This document shows positions 19,826 through 29,666 of a DNA stretch of 53,274 nucleotides, piece by piece. Within the stretch, counting starts at the first letter, position 1, and each line of letters starts with the position of its first letter. The translations under genes were made by a program, and so were the position numbers. The stretch comes from Bacillus sp. AFS041924 (GTDB taxonomy: Bacteria > Bacillota > Bacilli > Bacillales > Bacillaceae_G). The notes beneath the pieces were generated by a model. That model was not told the origin of the DNA. It saw only the letters and a program-made list of their open reading frames with translations, and did no database searches. The DNA lies in the NCBI RefSeq assembly GCF_002577195.1, contig NZ_NULG01000056.1, positions 1-53,274 on the forward strand, given 5' to 3'.

Positions 19826-20296
19826 TTAACCTCGACGAGCTCCACGGCCACCACGCTTAGATTCTGTGTTGCGTTTTAAAGAAGCTAGACGATCTTCACT
19901 GTCTTTTAAAAATTTACTCATTTTTTGATCAAAAGTTTCTTTTACTGGGCGTTGTTCTGAACGGTTTTGGTTTCTACCACGGTTCCCACCATTGTTTCCT
20001 CCATAAGAAGGTCTGCTAGTACGAGGTCTTTGCTCACGTTCTCCCTCTTTAACCTGTGGACGTTCTTTCGCTTTTTTAATCGAAAGGCCGATTTTACCGT
20101 CTTTCTCAACATTGATTACTTTTACTTCGACTTCATCGCCAACTTTTAAATGTTCGTTAATATCTTTAACATAGTTGTCAGCTACTTCACTAATGTGAAC
20201 AAGTCCAGTTACTCCTTCTGGTAACTCTACAAAAGCACCAAAATTTGTAATACCTGTAACTTTCCCACTAACTTTGCTGCCTACCTCAATTGACAT
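19826..20296 (-). CDS. yabR: S1-domain RNA-binding protein YabR
   Basis: One S1 domain (residues 1-75: VGSKVSGKVTGITNFGAFVELPEGVTGLVHISEV) is followed by a basic, Gly/Arg/Asn/Gln-rich tail (about 85-156) ending RRG. RNA binding follows from the family; the specific role is not established to my knowledge. The tail is low-complexity and probably disordered. Start ATG after AAGGAGGAG at somewhat long spacing. It follows divIC, as in B. subtilis. Confidence 0.9.
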   Translation of the reverse strand: MSIEVGSKVSGKVTGITNFGAFVELPEGVTGLVHISEVADNYVKDINEHLKVGDEVEVKVINVEKDGKIGLSIKKAKERPQVKEGEREQRPRTSRPSYGGNNGGNRGRNQNRSEQRPVKETFDQKMSKFLKDSEDRLASLKRNTESKRGGRGARRG

Positions 20297-20380
20297 AAAA
20301 AAAATGCTCCTCCTTAAAATGTTTAACTGGATTTACTATATTATATAAAATTATAAAAACAAGTGTCAATGAAACGATAA

Positions 20381-20761
20381 TTACTTAATATTTGGGAAAA
20401 TTATTTCTCCTTTTTTAGAAAAAAATAAGTTTTTCCTAGCAAGTTCAATAATATATTGATCATCGTTCAATTGGTCAATCATTCGCTTTGAATCAACTAC
20501 TTTACTTTTAGTTTTCTTTAAATCGATCTTTTCTAGCTTTAATTGCTTTACTTTAGAAGAATAAACATGTTGTTGTGTTGCATTATAGGATTGTAATAAA
20601 AAGAATAGGGGGACAGTTAAAAAGCAGAATAATGAAATGCGCACTAAAAACTTTTTAAAACTCCTTCTCCTAGGCTTAACACCTTGTTCTTCAACTATAG
20701 TAATATTATGTTGTTTATCTTGAACTTGCCTCGTTAAATCCAGCTTTCTCGCATGTTCCAC
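20381..20761 (-). CDS. divIC: Cell-division protein DivIC
   Basis: Bitopic division protein that works with FtsL and DivIB at the septum. The 126-residue protein has a cytoplasmic N-terminus (to about 38), a membrane segment (about 40-60, FLVRISLFCFLTVPLFFLL) and an extracytoplasmic coiled-coil-prone region (LEKIDLKKTKSKVVDSKRMI) ending in YIIELARKNLFFSKKGEIIF, typical of the FtsB/DivIC family. The GTG start follows the yabQ stop directly; AGGAGG is nine bases upstream. Confidence 0.94.
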   Translation of the reverse strand: MEHARKLDLTRQVQDKQHNITIVEEQGVKPRRRSFKKFLVRISLFCFLTVPLFFLLQSYNATQQHVYSSKVKQLKLEKIDLKKTKSKVVDSKRMIDQLNDDQYIIELARKNLFFSKKGEIIFPNIK

Positions 20762-21373
20762 CTATCTCTTCCTCCTATCTAAAAGATCCTTTACTTTTTT
20801 AATAGTAGTAAGGAAGATATTCTTGAATTTTCCGAAAACTCCTTTAAATTGCATTAAATAGTTTTTGACTCGTTTTGGCACAAAAAACCAACATACTCTG
20901 CCGAAAAACAAAAGAATTGATAGTACAACGTTGTAAAGTAAACGGATTAGTCGAATAATAAGTCCATAAACAAACAAAAGTATGACGATTATTAGCTGAA
21001 TAATCCACTTTATTGGTTTGATGACAAAGATGACAATTAACTTCACTATAATACGGTAGATTCTAATTACTAGTTGAATAATAAATTCTAAAAGCTTTTT
21101 ATAAATAGATCGTAATAAACTTTGGTATGCCGCATAGCCGCATAGTAAAGCTAATAGTAAATAAAACCTTAGCGCACCTTCGTTGACTAAATATAAAACA
21201 TAAAAGACTAATAGCGCCTGAAAGACCCAAAACAATATATCCGTAGCAAATACAATCATTCGATTACGAGTACCTCGATATAAAAAACGATGGTATGTAT
21301 CTAGTGCCATACCAAGATAAGCACCCATACCGACCATCGCTATCATTGAGTAGAACTGAACGTTTAAGCTCAT
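20762..21373 (-). CDS. yabQ: Spore cortex biosynthesis membrane protein YabQ
   Basis: Needed for spore cortex formation in B. subtilis, located in the outer forespore membrane. The 203-residue protein has at least four to five hydrophobic segments: residues about 5-25, 40-60 and 70-85, and a long hydrophobic/basic stretch about 95-170 rich in Ile, Leu and Lys/Arg. It ends in a basic tail (KKVKDLLDRRKR). Its start overlaps the yabP stop by four bases. Confidence 0.93.
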   Translation of the reverse strand: MSLNVQFYSMIAMVGMGAYLGMALDTYHRFLYRGTRNRMIVFATDILFWVFQALLVFYVLYLVNEGALRFYLLLALLCGYAAYQSLLRSIYKKLLEFIIQLVIRIYRIIVKLIVIFVIKPIKWIIQLIIVILLFVYGLIIRLIRLLYNVVLSILLFFGRVCWFFVPKRVKNYLMQFKGVFGKFKNIFLTTIKKVKDLLDRRKR

Positions 21374-21675
21374 TTAAATAGCTTGCTAAAGATCCCTTTA
21401 GCTTTCCCTGATTGATATTCGTCAATATAACAAAGTTCATTGATTTTTCCCTTTATTGCTACATGACCTTTTTCAACATCGAGGTTTTTCATTTGTAAAT
21501 TATGACCTTTAATATGCAAAAAGCCTAAAGTGGTTTCTAACAAGAACTCTTCACTATCAAAGCTCTCAACCTGTTTTACCCCAGTAATTTCAAGATACCT
21601 TCTACTTTTTAGCGATAAATCTTGCTCGACTATTTGACTTGTATTTTTCGCATTTAACTCATACGGATTATTCAT
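21370..21675 (-). CDS. yabP: Spore protein YabP
   Basis: Sporulation protein of the YabP/YqfC family, which in B. subtilis is made in the mother cell under sigma-E and acts with YabQ. The 101-residue protein shows LSLKSRRYLEITGVKQVESFDSE and DVEKGHVAIKGKINELCY, typical beta-rich family blocks. GGAGGG is seven bases before ATG. Upstream, CATATACT matches a sigma-E -10 (CATANAAT-like), but I could not find a convincing -35 at the right distance. The yabP-yabQ-divIC-yabR order is as in B. subtilis. Confidence 0.93.
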   Translation of the reverse strand: MNNPYELNAKNTSQIVEQDLSLKSRRYLEITGVKQVESFDSEEFLLETTLGFLHIKGHNLQMKNLDVEKGHVAIKGKINELCYIDEYQSGKAKGIFSKLFK

Positions 21676-21765
21676 ACTAGTCCCTCCATTTACATAAACT
21701 GTATTTTTTGCTAATGAATTCTTAATACAGTGTTATTTGTACAAGTATATGAAGGGACAACTTTT

Positions 21766-22035
21766 TTAGAACAAGCTATCAGACAGTTTTTCCTCACTTA
21801 TAATCGTATACATTGCATCCGCTTCTTCTTTTCGAACAGTTTCTTTAAGTAAATTAATTTTTGCTGTTACAATTTTCTGTCCGAAACGAATTTTTAATTC
21901 ATCATTTACTTTGACTTCTGTAGATGCTTTTGCGACTGTTCCATTAATCGTGATTCTTCCTTGATCAGCCACTTCTTTGGCAAGTGTGCGACGTTTAATA
22001 ATTCTCGATACTTTTAAAAATTTATCAAGTCTCAT
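21766..22035 (-). CDS. rlbA: S4-domain RNA-binding protein
   Basis: An 89-residue protein with an N-terminal S4 domain: MRLDKFLKVSRIIKRRTLAKEV and QGRITINGTVAKASTEVKVNDEL. In B. subtilis it is yabO/rlbA, a homologue of Hsp15/RqcP, which binds stalled large ribosomal subunits and assists RqcH alanine tailing. The name rqcP has also been used. It follows yabN by 33 bases and probably shares its transcript. Confidence 0.92.
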   Translation of the reverse strand: MRLDKFLKVSRIIKRRTLAKEVADQGRITINGTVAKASTEVKVNDELKIRFGQKIVTAKINLLKETVRKEEADAMYTIISEEKLSDSLF

Positions 22036-22068
22036 ATATTATTCTCCTCAATTCTTTTCAATTAGAGA

Positions 22069-23523
22069 TTATTCGAATTTTTTAGCTTCGTTCCAGATTT
22101 CGTCCATCTCTTCTAATGAAACATCCGAAAATGTCTTATTCATTTCACTAAGTCTTGATTCAATATATTGAAAACGTTTTGTAAATTTCATATTTGTTTT
22201 TAAAATCGCTTCTTCAGGGTTTACCTTAATAAAACGTGCTAAATTAACAATACTGAATAATAAATCTCCTAGTTCAGCTTCAATTTTTGACTGGTCCTTT
22301 GATTGAACAGCATCAAGAACTTCAGTTAGTTCTTCCTTAACTTTGTCTACTACTGGTGGTAGATCTTTCCAATCAAATCCAACTTTCGCTGCTTTACTCT
22401 GTAGTTTCTCAGCTTTTAATAAACCTGAAAGATCCTTCGGTATGCCTGAAAGAACAGATTCAATTACATTTCCTTTTTCAGCTTGTTTTAACTCCTGCCA
22501 ATTTTTTAATACATCCTCTTCACCATCTACATGAACAGTTGAAAATACATGCGGATGACGATAAATTAGTTTGCTTACTAACCCTTGAATTACATCTTGA
22601 ATTGAGAAGTAACCCTCATCTTCTCCAATTTGAGCATGTAACATTACTTGAAGTAATACATCACCGAGTTCTTCGATTATATGATCATCATCTTCTTCAT
22701 CGATCGCTTCAAGAAGCTCGTAGGCTTCTTCCAATAAATATTTCTTTAAAGATTCATGAGTTTGCTTTTGGTCCCACGGACATCCATCAGGCCCTCTTAA
22801 AGTAGCAATGACAGAGCGCAGTGTCTCGAATTGATGGTATAAATCCTCTTCTTTTTGAACTGGCGGTACGTATACACTAGTTAAATTATTTATAGATGTA
22901 TCACGATCCAATTCAAATAAAGGTACTCTTCTTATTTGCTCATCTGAGCTACCAGCTGCAGTAACAATAACAACTTCATAATCATCTGGAAGTTGTTCCA
23001 TCAGCTTTAATTTTGCATGTGAAGCAGTCATTTGATCGTAAACCTGGCATATGATCAAATGCTGTCTAAACGTAATATATTCCGACTCTAAATCCGTAGC
23101 ATCAACAAACTGAAAACCTTCAATTGGATCAATTTTCAAACTAGTAAACATTGCATCTAAAAAGCTTTGTCCGCCTTTAATTTCTAGCTGGATATCTCCT
23201 TTATCTGCAAGTTCTATTAATAACTGAACAGTCTTTTCTGCCACTAGAGGATGTCCTGGCACAGCGTATGTAATTGATTCTTTCCTAGATGCATCCACTA
23301 ATAATTGAACAATTTCTTGATATACATCTTCAAAGCGATCGTGTTTTTCATAAATTTCATCAAAGGATTGAAAAGTTAATCCTTCTTTTTCTAACTCATT
23401 AATAACAGGGTGGTCTTTTGTACGTAAATAAAGATTGTCAGTTTTTTGTAAAACTTTATAAATTCCAAACGGAAGTTGATTCAGATCACCTGCTCCTAAA
23501 CCTAAAACTGTAATCCTGTTCAT
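22069..23523 (-). CDS. yabN: Tetrapyrrole methylase-MazG fusion (nucleotide pyrophosphohydrolase)
   Basis: Two-domain house-cleaning protein. The N-terminal half (1-220) has an SAM-dependent tetrapyrrole methylase fold: ITVLGLGAGDLNQLP and YAVPGHPLVAEKTV. The C-terminal half is MazG with two copies: GCPWDQKQTHESLKKYLLEE with the metal EExxE/D sites EEAYELLEAIDEEDD and EELGDVLLQVMLHAQ, then a second ELTEVLDAV / ELGDLLFSIVNLARF set. It hydrolyses NTPs to NMPs by family knowledge. 484 residues, length as in B. subtilis. Start after AGGAGG. Confidence 0.95.
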   Translation of the reverse strand: MNRITVLGLGAGDLNQLPFGIYKVLQKTDNLYLRTKDHPVINELEKEGLTFQSFDEIYEKHDRFEDVYQEIVQLLVDASRKESITYAVPGHPLVAEKTVQLLIELADKGDIQLEIKGGQSFLDAMFTSLKIDPIEGFQFVDATDLESEYITFRQHLIICQVYDQMTASHAKLKLMEQLPDDYEVVIVTAAGSSDEQIRRVPLFELDRDTSINNLTSVYVPPVQKEEDLYHQFETLRSVIATLRGPDGCPWDQKQTHESLKKYLLEEAYELLEAIDEEDDDHIIEELGDVLLQVMLHAQIGEDEGYFSIQDVIQGLVSKLIYRHPHVFSTVHVDGEEDVLKNWQELKQAEKGNVIESVLSGIPKDLSGLLKAEKLQSKAAKVGFDWKDLPPVVDKVKEELTEVLDAVQSKDQSKIEAELGDLLFSIVNLARFIKVNPEEAILKTNMKFTKRFQYIESRLSEMNKTFSDVSLEEMDEIWNEAKKFE

Positions 23524-23541
23524 TTTGCTCCTCCTGTTCTT

Positions 23542-25131
23542 TTAAGAGAGCCATTTTTGTAATTTTTTACTTTTAACGATTGAGCTTAGCTCTTCTACTG
23601 TAAATAACTTTATTTTAATTAAAACAATCGCAAAGACGATTGCTCCTATAACCGCTGAGGATAACGCCTCAACTAACATTCTTAAACGAAGTGGGTTAAT
23701 AAACATTGCATATTTTTCAAAAACAAATTCGTAACCATATACACTACCATACATAATCGCCAGTGCAACTAATAATTTCACAATAAATTTGATGTCAAAA
23801 AATGTTACTTTTGACAATTTATAAATATAGGCTAAATTAAAAATCGTAACGATGACTAGAGCAATCACTGTAGAATAAGCTGCTCCCTTAGATCCAATTT
23901 GCTCCATTAAAATCACGTTACCAATGAATTTAACACATCCTCCAGCAATTACATTTAATGCTGGGATTAAGCTTTTCCCTAGCCCTTGTGCGATTGAAGA
24001 CGTCGTAACCGATACTCCCGCAAAGAAGATCGAAATACATAAAATAGTTAGGACATCCGTTCCTAAATCATTTCGGTAAAGCATTATATTCGTAGGGTGG
24101 ATGATTGATATTAGACCAATTGTTGCTGCTGCTCCTGCTACAATACTTACTCTAATGGCACCAGAAATTCTCGTGTTAATCGAATGATGTTCTTTACGAA
24201 CCAATTCGCTAGATAAATACGGGATTAAAGCAAGTGAAAAGGATGAAGCAATAACAGAACCTAATTGAATTAGTGGAAATCCACGGTCATAAATCCCCTT
24301 TACTAGTTTAGCTCCTTCAACATGATAACCATACTGAACTAATAATGGGTAAAAAGAAAGTGAATCAATAAACTGAATGAATACTAGCACTAAACTACTT
24401 AAGCTTAGTAAGATACCTTGATATAAAATTGTTTTTAATTCAGTACGATAGGTTTTAATTAAACCAAATGATGGTATCGTTAAACCAGAGCCGCGGAAAG
24501 AAACCCAATAAAAGAAGTACAGTATCGCTGCTATACTACCCAGTATTGAACCTGAAACAGCCCCAGCACCTACAATATAAAGATTGTCCGTCGTTTGCAT
24601 TAAATAAAGTGACAATACTAAGATTGTAATCACTCGAATTAACTGTTCAATCACCTGGCTGACCGATGTAGGTCCCATATCACCTAACCCTTGATAATAA
24701 CCTCGAAACGCTGAAGTAATTGGAACAAATAAAAATCCAACACTAACAACGCGAATTAGCATCGCTAGGTGATCATCACGCATAAACTTCGCTATACTAT
24801 TACTTCCTACGTATAAAGTAAAGAAACATAATATACCAATGACTAACAACATCATAAATGTTGCGTAAACTAAATCTCTAGCTCCTTTATCATCTTTTTT
24901 CGCCAATCTTTCAGCCACATACGATGATAAAACTAATGGAAAGCCATATGTAGAAAAAGCTAAAGCAATTGCATAGACAGGATAGACCTGCTGGTAAATA
25001 TAGTAACCTAAATCGCCTGCAATATTTTGATAAGGAATTTTATAAAATGCACTTAATACTTTTGATAATAAGGATGCTATTGTTATGAATAAAGCCCCTT
25101 GTAGGGCCGCTTTTTGCTTAGCTTTTTGCAA
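23542..25131 (-). CDS. spoVB: Stage V sporulation protein B, MOP-superfamily flippase
   Basis: Polytopic membrane protein of the polysaccharide-transporter (MVF/MurJ-like) family, required for spore cortex synthesis in B. subtilis. The 529 residues contain about 14 hydrophobic segments. GALFITIASLLSKVLSAFYK at the N-terminus is the family entry motif and RGYYQGLGDMGPTSVSQ follows helix 4. A lipid-linked precursor flippase role is inferred from family. The start is TTG, with GGAG eleven bases upstream. Confidence 0.94.
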   Translation of the reverse strand: MQKAKQKAALQGALFITIASLLSKVLSAFYKIPYQNIAGDLGYYIYQQVYPVYAIALAFSTYGFPLVLSSYVAERLAKKDDKGARDLVYATFMMLLVIGILCFFTLYVGSNSIAKFMRDDHLAMLIRVVSVGFLFVPITSAFRGYYQGLGDMGPTSVSQVIEQLIRVITILVLSLYLMQTTDNLYIVGAGAVSGSILGSIAAILYFFYWVSFRGSGLTIPSFGLIKTYRTELKTILYQGILLSLSSLVLVFIQFIDSLSFYPLLVQYGYHVEGAKLVKGIYDRGFPLIQLGSVIASSFSLALIPYLSSELVRKEHHSINTRISGAIRVSIVAGAAATIGLISIIHPTNIMLYRNDLGTDVLTILCISIFFAGVSVTTSSIAQGLGKSLIPALNVIAGGCVKFIGNVILMEQIGSKGAAYSTVIALVIVTIFNLAYIYKLSKVTFFDIKFIVKLLVALAIMYGSVYGYEFVFEKYAMFINPLRLRMLVEALSSAVIGAIVFAIVLIKIKLFTVEELSSIVKSKKLQKWLS

Positions 25132-25289
25132 AAGGATAACAACTCCTTTGTTAGAGGGTTCACCCTTTAATGTATTACATTATTAGGGCTTATGTAAAGA
25201 GTTGCCAAAAGAAAATACCCCTTATTTCCAAATTTGGTAACTAATGGTTTCGTTTTAAGTGGGATAATAGAGGGAAAATTGAAAAGAAA

Positions 25290-25343
25290 AAACTAAAAAG
25301 CAAAGACCAGCTAAGGTAGAAATTCCCCTCAACTGGCCCTTGC
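25290..25343 (-). terminator. Intrinsic terminator after spoVT
   Basis: A 17-base-pair stem (25300-25316 with 25327-25343, four G-U pairs) precedes a T-rich run on the minus strand. Strongest hairpin in this part of the window. Confidence 0.9.
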
Positions 25344-25358
25344 CAAATCAATATATGA

Positions 25359-25895
25359 TTATTGCTCCATTTGTCTAGCTAAGAAGTTAGTAGCAGTGTC
25401 TATTGCTTTCTTTTCAACTTCAGAAATTGTTTTATCTTTTGAAAAGATTACGACAGCTCCAATTGGATCCCCACTTGCAATAATTGCTCCTACTGAATAG
25501 GATTGATATTTTTCAATTACACTTTCGATAAATGAAGCTTCTCCAGGCTCACCAACTACTTTTGAGTTACGGTCTGCCATGGTTTTTTCGATAATATCAC
25601 CGATATTTTTGTTTAAGTATTCCTTTTTGGATGCTCCTGCAACTGCTACAACTGAATCACGGTCGCTTATAATGACTGTATGTCCAAGTGTGTCGTATAG
25701 TGCATCAGCGTATTCCTTCGCGAAATCACTTAATTCACTAATTGGTGAGTATTTCTTTAAAATGACTTCTCCATCTCTGTCCACAAATATTTCTAATGGA
25801 TCACCTTCGCGAATCCGCAAAGTTCTCCTAATTTCTTTTGGTATTACTACTCGACCTAAATCGTCAATTCGACGGACAATACCTGTTGCTTTCAT
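25359..25895 (-). CDS. spoVT: Stage V sporulation protein T, AbrB-type regulator
   Basis: Forespore transcription factor that adjusts the sigma-G regulon. The N-terminal swapped-hairpin domain (MKATGIVRRIDDLGRVVIPK to about residue 50) is AbrB-like, and the rest is a GAF-like domain. 178 residues as in B. subtilis. The frame opens seven codons earlier, but those codons contain GAGGAGG; the ATG at 25893-25895 has it 12 bases upstream, rather long spacing. A sigma-G-type promoter lies about 90 bases upstream. Confidence 0.97.
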   Translation of the reverse strand: MKATGIVRRIDDLGRVVIPKEIRRTLRIREGDPLEIFVDRDGEVILKKYSPISELSDFAKEYADALYDTLGHTVIISDRDSVVAVAGASKKEYLNKNIGDIIEKTMADRNSKVVGEPGEASFIESVIEKYQSYSVGAIIASGDPIGAVVIFSKDKTISEVEKKAIDTATNFLARQMEQ

Positions 25896-25985
25896 ACTTG
25901 TAAAGCGCCTCCTCACTTACTTGCATGTCTACGTTGATGAAAGATATCCGAGTGACAATGAGGTAAGGTCACCCTTAATTAATGA

Positions 25986-26015
25986 TAGTATCCTACACAA
26001 CGAAAGTTCTATACA
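25986..26015 (-). promoter_or_regulatory. Sigma-G-type promoter of spoVT
   Basis: -35 TGTATA (26010-26015), 17-base spacer and -10 GATACTA (25986-25992), against the sigma-G consensus TGAATA / CATACTA (one mismatch in each). SpoVT belongs to the sigma-G regulon in B. subtilis. Confidence 0.7.
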
Positions 26016-26135
26016 AAATAAGTGAGATTTTTTAACACCTTTACTAAAAATATAGTACTGGAAGCACTTTTTGGTAACTTTTTTTCTTGATTGTCAAATT
26101 ACAGGCCGATTAATTTCACTTTCTTAACTTCTCAT

Positions 26136-29100
26136 CTAAGCATTTACACTTTCTTTTTTAACATTTTTTAGCCCATTAATTAAGCCTTCTAGTGTAGTTA
26201 GCCAGTCTGCTGGATTTTTCCCTTTTACATCTAAAGTAATTTTTAGTTTTGATCCATCCATACCTAGACCAATACCTCTACCGTATGAATTACATAATTG
26301 GAATAACTTCCCGCCGTCAATATTAGCACTTGCTTTCTCAGAGAAATACACACTGACTTCTGACTTAACTTGCTTTATAAGTTCTATTTTCTCTGCAATT
26401 GCTAAAAGCTTTATATGAGCAACCTGACATAGATAGCCTACCTCCACAGGGAAGTCACCAAATCGGTCCATTAATTCGTCTTGTAGGTCATTTAACTCCT
26501 CAAATGTTTCAATTCGTCTAAATTGTTTATACATCTCAATTTTTTGCTTACTATCTTGAATATACGTATCAGGTAAATAAGCATCTACTTCAATATCAAT
26601 TTCAATTGAAATAAAATCTTCTTTCTTAATTCCTCTACGTTGCTCAATTGCATCTTTTAACATTTGAGAATATAGATCAAACCCGACAGAATCAATAAAT
26701 CCATGTTGTTGGGCACCGAGTAGATTTCCTGCACCTCGAATTGAGAGGTCACGCATAGCAATTTTGAACCCAGAACCTAATTCTGTAAACTCTTTAATTG
26801 CTTGCAAACGCTTCTCGGCAACTTCAGTTAATACTTTATCCTGCTTATAAGTGAAATAAGCATATGCTACTCTATTTGAGCGTCCTACACGCCCTCTTAG
26901 TTGATAGAGTGTAGAGAGGCCCATTCGATCCGCATCATATACAATTAATGTATTTACATTCGGAATATCCACGCCTGTTTCAATAATCGTCGTGCTTACT
27001 AGTACATCATATTGACCATCCAAGAAGGCATACATAACTGATTCTAGTTCCCCTTCATTCATCCGCCCATGTGCAACAGCAACCTTTGCATCTGGTACAA
27101 GCATCGAAATCTGTTCAGCCATACGCTCAATATCTTCCACACGATTATATAAGAAATAAATTTGCCCATCACGAGCAAGCTCTCTTTCAATCGCTTCCCT
27201 AACTAATGCTGCATTATATTCAACAACATATGTTTGAACTGGAAAACGATTTTCTGGAGGCGTTTCGATAACTGATAAATCTCTTACACCTAACATCGAC
27301 ATATGCAATGTACGAGGTATCGGAGTTGCAGTTAACGTTAAAACATCAATATTTGCTTTTAACTGTTTTATTTTTTCCTTATGAGATACACCAAATCGTT
27401 GCTCTTCATCAATAATTAAAAGCCCTAAATCTTTATATAGAACATCCTTTGATAATAAACGATGTGTTCCAACTACTATATCAACAGAGCCCTCTTTTAA
27501 CCCCTTCATTGTCTCAAGCTGCTGTTTACGAGATCGGAAACGATTTAACAGTCCGATATTGATTGCGTGATCCTGGAATCTTTCTCTCAATGTTTCAAAA
27601 TGCTGTTGTGCTAAAATTGTAGTAGGAACTAAAATAGCAACCTGCTTACCTTCAACAATGGCTTTGAAGGCAGCACGAATAGCTACTTCAGTTTTTCCAT
27701 ATCCAACATCCCCACAAAGCAGTCGATCCATCGGGCGTTCTCTTTCCATATCCTTTTTAATTTCATGAATTGATCTAAGTTGATCGTCAGTTTCCTGGTA
27801 AGGAAATGAAGACTCGAATTCTTGTTGTTCCAAACCATCAGGTGAAAAAGCGTAGCCCTTTGATGCTTCGCGTTCTGCATAAAGCTTGATTAAGTCATCA
27901 GCTATATCTTGAACGGAGCCCTCAACCTTTTTCTTAACCTTTTTCCAATCAGTTCCACCAAGCTTATAAATCTTTGGCTCCTTACCTTCAGATCCAACGT
28001 ACTTTTGTACTTGATCAATTTGCTCAATCGGTACGAATAATTTATCATCACCATGATATCGAATATGTAAATAATCTTTATGAATTCCATTAATCTCTAA
28101 TGTTTCAATTCCTAAAAATTTACCAATACCATGATTAACATGAACGACATAATCACCGACTTTTAATTCTGAATAATTTTTTATTCGTTCTGCATTCGAT
28201 AATTTTGTATTGATCCTTTTTTTCTTCTTAGCTTTTTTGGTGAATAACTCACGCTCTGTTATGAGTACAAATTTCTCTAAAGGAAGTTCAAATCCAGAAC
28301 GAAGATCACCTTTCATGATGTATACTTCACCATTTTTTATTTGCTCAATTGAAGAAATTATTTTACCTTCAATTTTGTAATCTGCTAATATATTCTCAAT
28401 TTTACTTGTTCGATCATCACTTTCACCAAGCATAACGATCGTGTATTTATTTTTCTTCCAGCGATCTAATTCATTTTTTAACAAATTCATTTGCCCATGA
28501 AACTCTTGCATCGATTTACATTGAATCGATACTACTTGTTCAGGGTGCGTATGAGGAACTCTTCTTGGAAAAAGACTCGTATGAATTTGTTGGCGCTTTC
28601 TTGATTGTAGTAACTCAAAAAAGTCATGTGAAAATGTTACGCCATGTAACGCATTTCCTTCTGCCAATAAGGAAGTATACCACTCTGCCTCATCTTTTTT
28701 AAGCTGTTCAACAATTTCATGAACTCTCGAAATTTCATCTATAACGACAACTGTTTCCCCGGGAACGTAATCTATTAAACTAAATTGATTTTCATAGATT
28801 AGCCCAAAGTATTTGTATATTTGATCGATCAACTGTCCTTGCTTCAGTTGCTCAATATCATAGGTTACTTTCTCAACTAGTAGCTCTTTTACTTGTTGAT
28901 CACTTATTTTTGATAGAGTCGATTTAAAAGCTTGCTCAATTCGTTGAACTCCTAATTGCAAATCCGTTTTGGAAATAATTCTTTCTGTCGCAGGACCAAT
29001 TTGTACATTCTCATATTTTGTAATCGACCTTTGAGAATCAGGTGAAAACGAACGGATTGAATCGATTTCTGTATCAAAAAGTTCAATACGTATAGGATCT

Positions 29101-29666
29101 TCATAGGTTAACGGGTAAATATCAAGAATCCCTCCGCGTACACTAAACTCTCCTTTGCTTTCGACCATTCCAACGCGTTCATAGCCCATTTGAACAAATT
29201 TTGAAATTAGATAAGATAAATCGATTTCTTCCCCAATTTCAAAATTTATCTGATAGCTAGCCCATAAATCAGGAGACGGTAAATACCCAATTAGCCCCGA
29301 CACAGGTGTAACTACTATCGATGGTTTTTTTGACATTAAACTATTTAATGCAATTAGTCTTTGAGATCTAAGCTCAGGACTCGATACTGCAATCTCTGAA
29401 GCAATTAATTCGTTTGCAGGATATAAAAATACCTTATCTTCCCCAACTACTGATTTTAAGTCTTCCGATACTTTTTGGGCTTGAAGAAGATTATTCGTCA
29501 CGATTAACTGTGTTTGTCCAGTTTCTTTAAAAACAGCTCCAGCAAGCAACGTTTTGGCAGACCCTGTTAAATTTGTAACCAATTGTTCTCTTAGCCCATT
29601 TTTTAGGCCCGTTATTATTTTTTTAATATCTTTATACTGGTTAAATTGTTCAATTAAACCAATCAC
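26136..29666 (-). CDS. mfd: Transcription-repair coupling factor
   Basis: Removes RNA polymerase stalled at lesions and recruits UvrA. The 1176-residue protein has the N-terminal UvrB-like module (to about 340), the RNA-polymerase-interacting CarD-like domain (LKVGDYVVHVNHGIGKFLGI), and a RecG-like translocase. In the translocase, Walker A is GDVGYGKTEVAIRAAFKA and the DEEQ box is LLIIDEEQRFGV, with SATPIPRT-like TLTATPIPRTLHMS and QLRGRVGRS. A C-terminal TRCF domain follows. The start is GTG with GGGGAG nine bases upstream. Promoter evidence is weak (TTGACA with a 19-base spacer to TATAAA). Confidence 0.97.
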   Translation of the reverse strand: MIGLIEQFNQYKDIKKIITGLKNGLREQLVTNLTGSAKTLLAGAVFKETGQTQLIVTNNLLQAQKVSEDLKSVVGEDKVFLYPANELIASEIAVSSPELRSQRLIALNSLMSKKPSIVVTPVSGLIGYLPSPDLWASYQINFEIGEEIDLSYLISKFVQMGYERVGMVESKGEFSVRGGILDIYPLTYEDPIRIELFDTEIDSIRSFSPDSQRSITKYENVQIGPATERIISKTDLQLGVQRIEQAFKSTLSKISDQQVKELLVEKVTYDIEQLKQGQLIDQIYKYFGLIYENQFSLIDYVPGETVVVIDEISRVHEIVEQLKKDEAEWYTSLLAEGNALHGVTFSHDFFELLQSRKRQQIHTSLFPRRVPHTHPEQVVSIQCKSMQEFHGQMNLLKNELDRWKKNKYTIVMLGESDDRTSKIENILADYKIEGKIISSIEQIKNGEVYIMKGDLRSGFELPLEKFVLITERELFTKKAKKKKRINTKLSNAERIKNYSELKVGDYVVHVNHGIGKFLGIETLEINGIHKDYLHIRYHGDDKLFVPIEQIDQVQKYVGSEGKEPKIYKLGGTDWKKVKKKVEGSVQDIADDLIKLYAEREASKGYAFSPDGLEQQEFESSFPYQETDDQLRSIHEIKKDMERERPMDRLLCGDVGYGKTEVAIRAAFKAIVEGKQVAILVPTTILAQQHFETLRERFQDHAINIGLLNRFRSRKQQLETMKGLKEGSVDIVVGTHRLLSKDVLYKDLGLLIIDEEQRFGVSHKEKIKQLKANIDVLTLTATPIPRTLHMSMLGVRDLSVIETPPENRFPVQTYVVEYNAALVREAIERELARDGQIYFLYNRVEDIERMAEQISMLVPDAKVAVAHGRMNEGELESVMYAFLDGQYDVLVSTTIIETGVDIPNVNTLIVYDADRMGLSTLYQLRGRVGRSNRVAYAYFTYKQDKVLTEVAEKRLQAIKEFTELGSGFKIAMRDLSIRGAGNLLGAQQHGFIDSVGFDLYSQMLKDAIEQRRGIKKEDFISIEIDIEVDAYLPDTYIQDSKQKIEMYKQFRRIETFEELNDLQDELMDRFGDFPVEVGYLCQVAHIKLLAIAEKIELIKQVKSEVSVYFSEKASANIDGGKLFQLCNSYGRGIGLGMDGSKLKITLDVKGKNPADWLTTLEGLINGLKNVKKESVNA

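Noticed and set aside
22356-22805. 149-codon plus-strand frame opposite yabN
   Set aside because: It mirrors the MazG coding sequence; composition (Leu/His-rich) is typical of an antisense shadow.
25579-26025. 148-codon plus-strand frame opposite spoVT and its promoter
   Set aside because: It has no ribosome binding site and is explained by the spoVT reading frame on the other strand.
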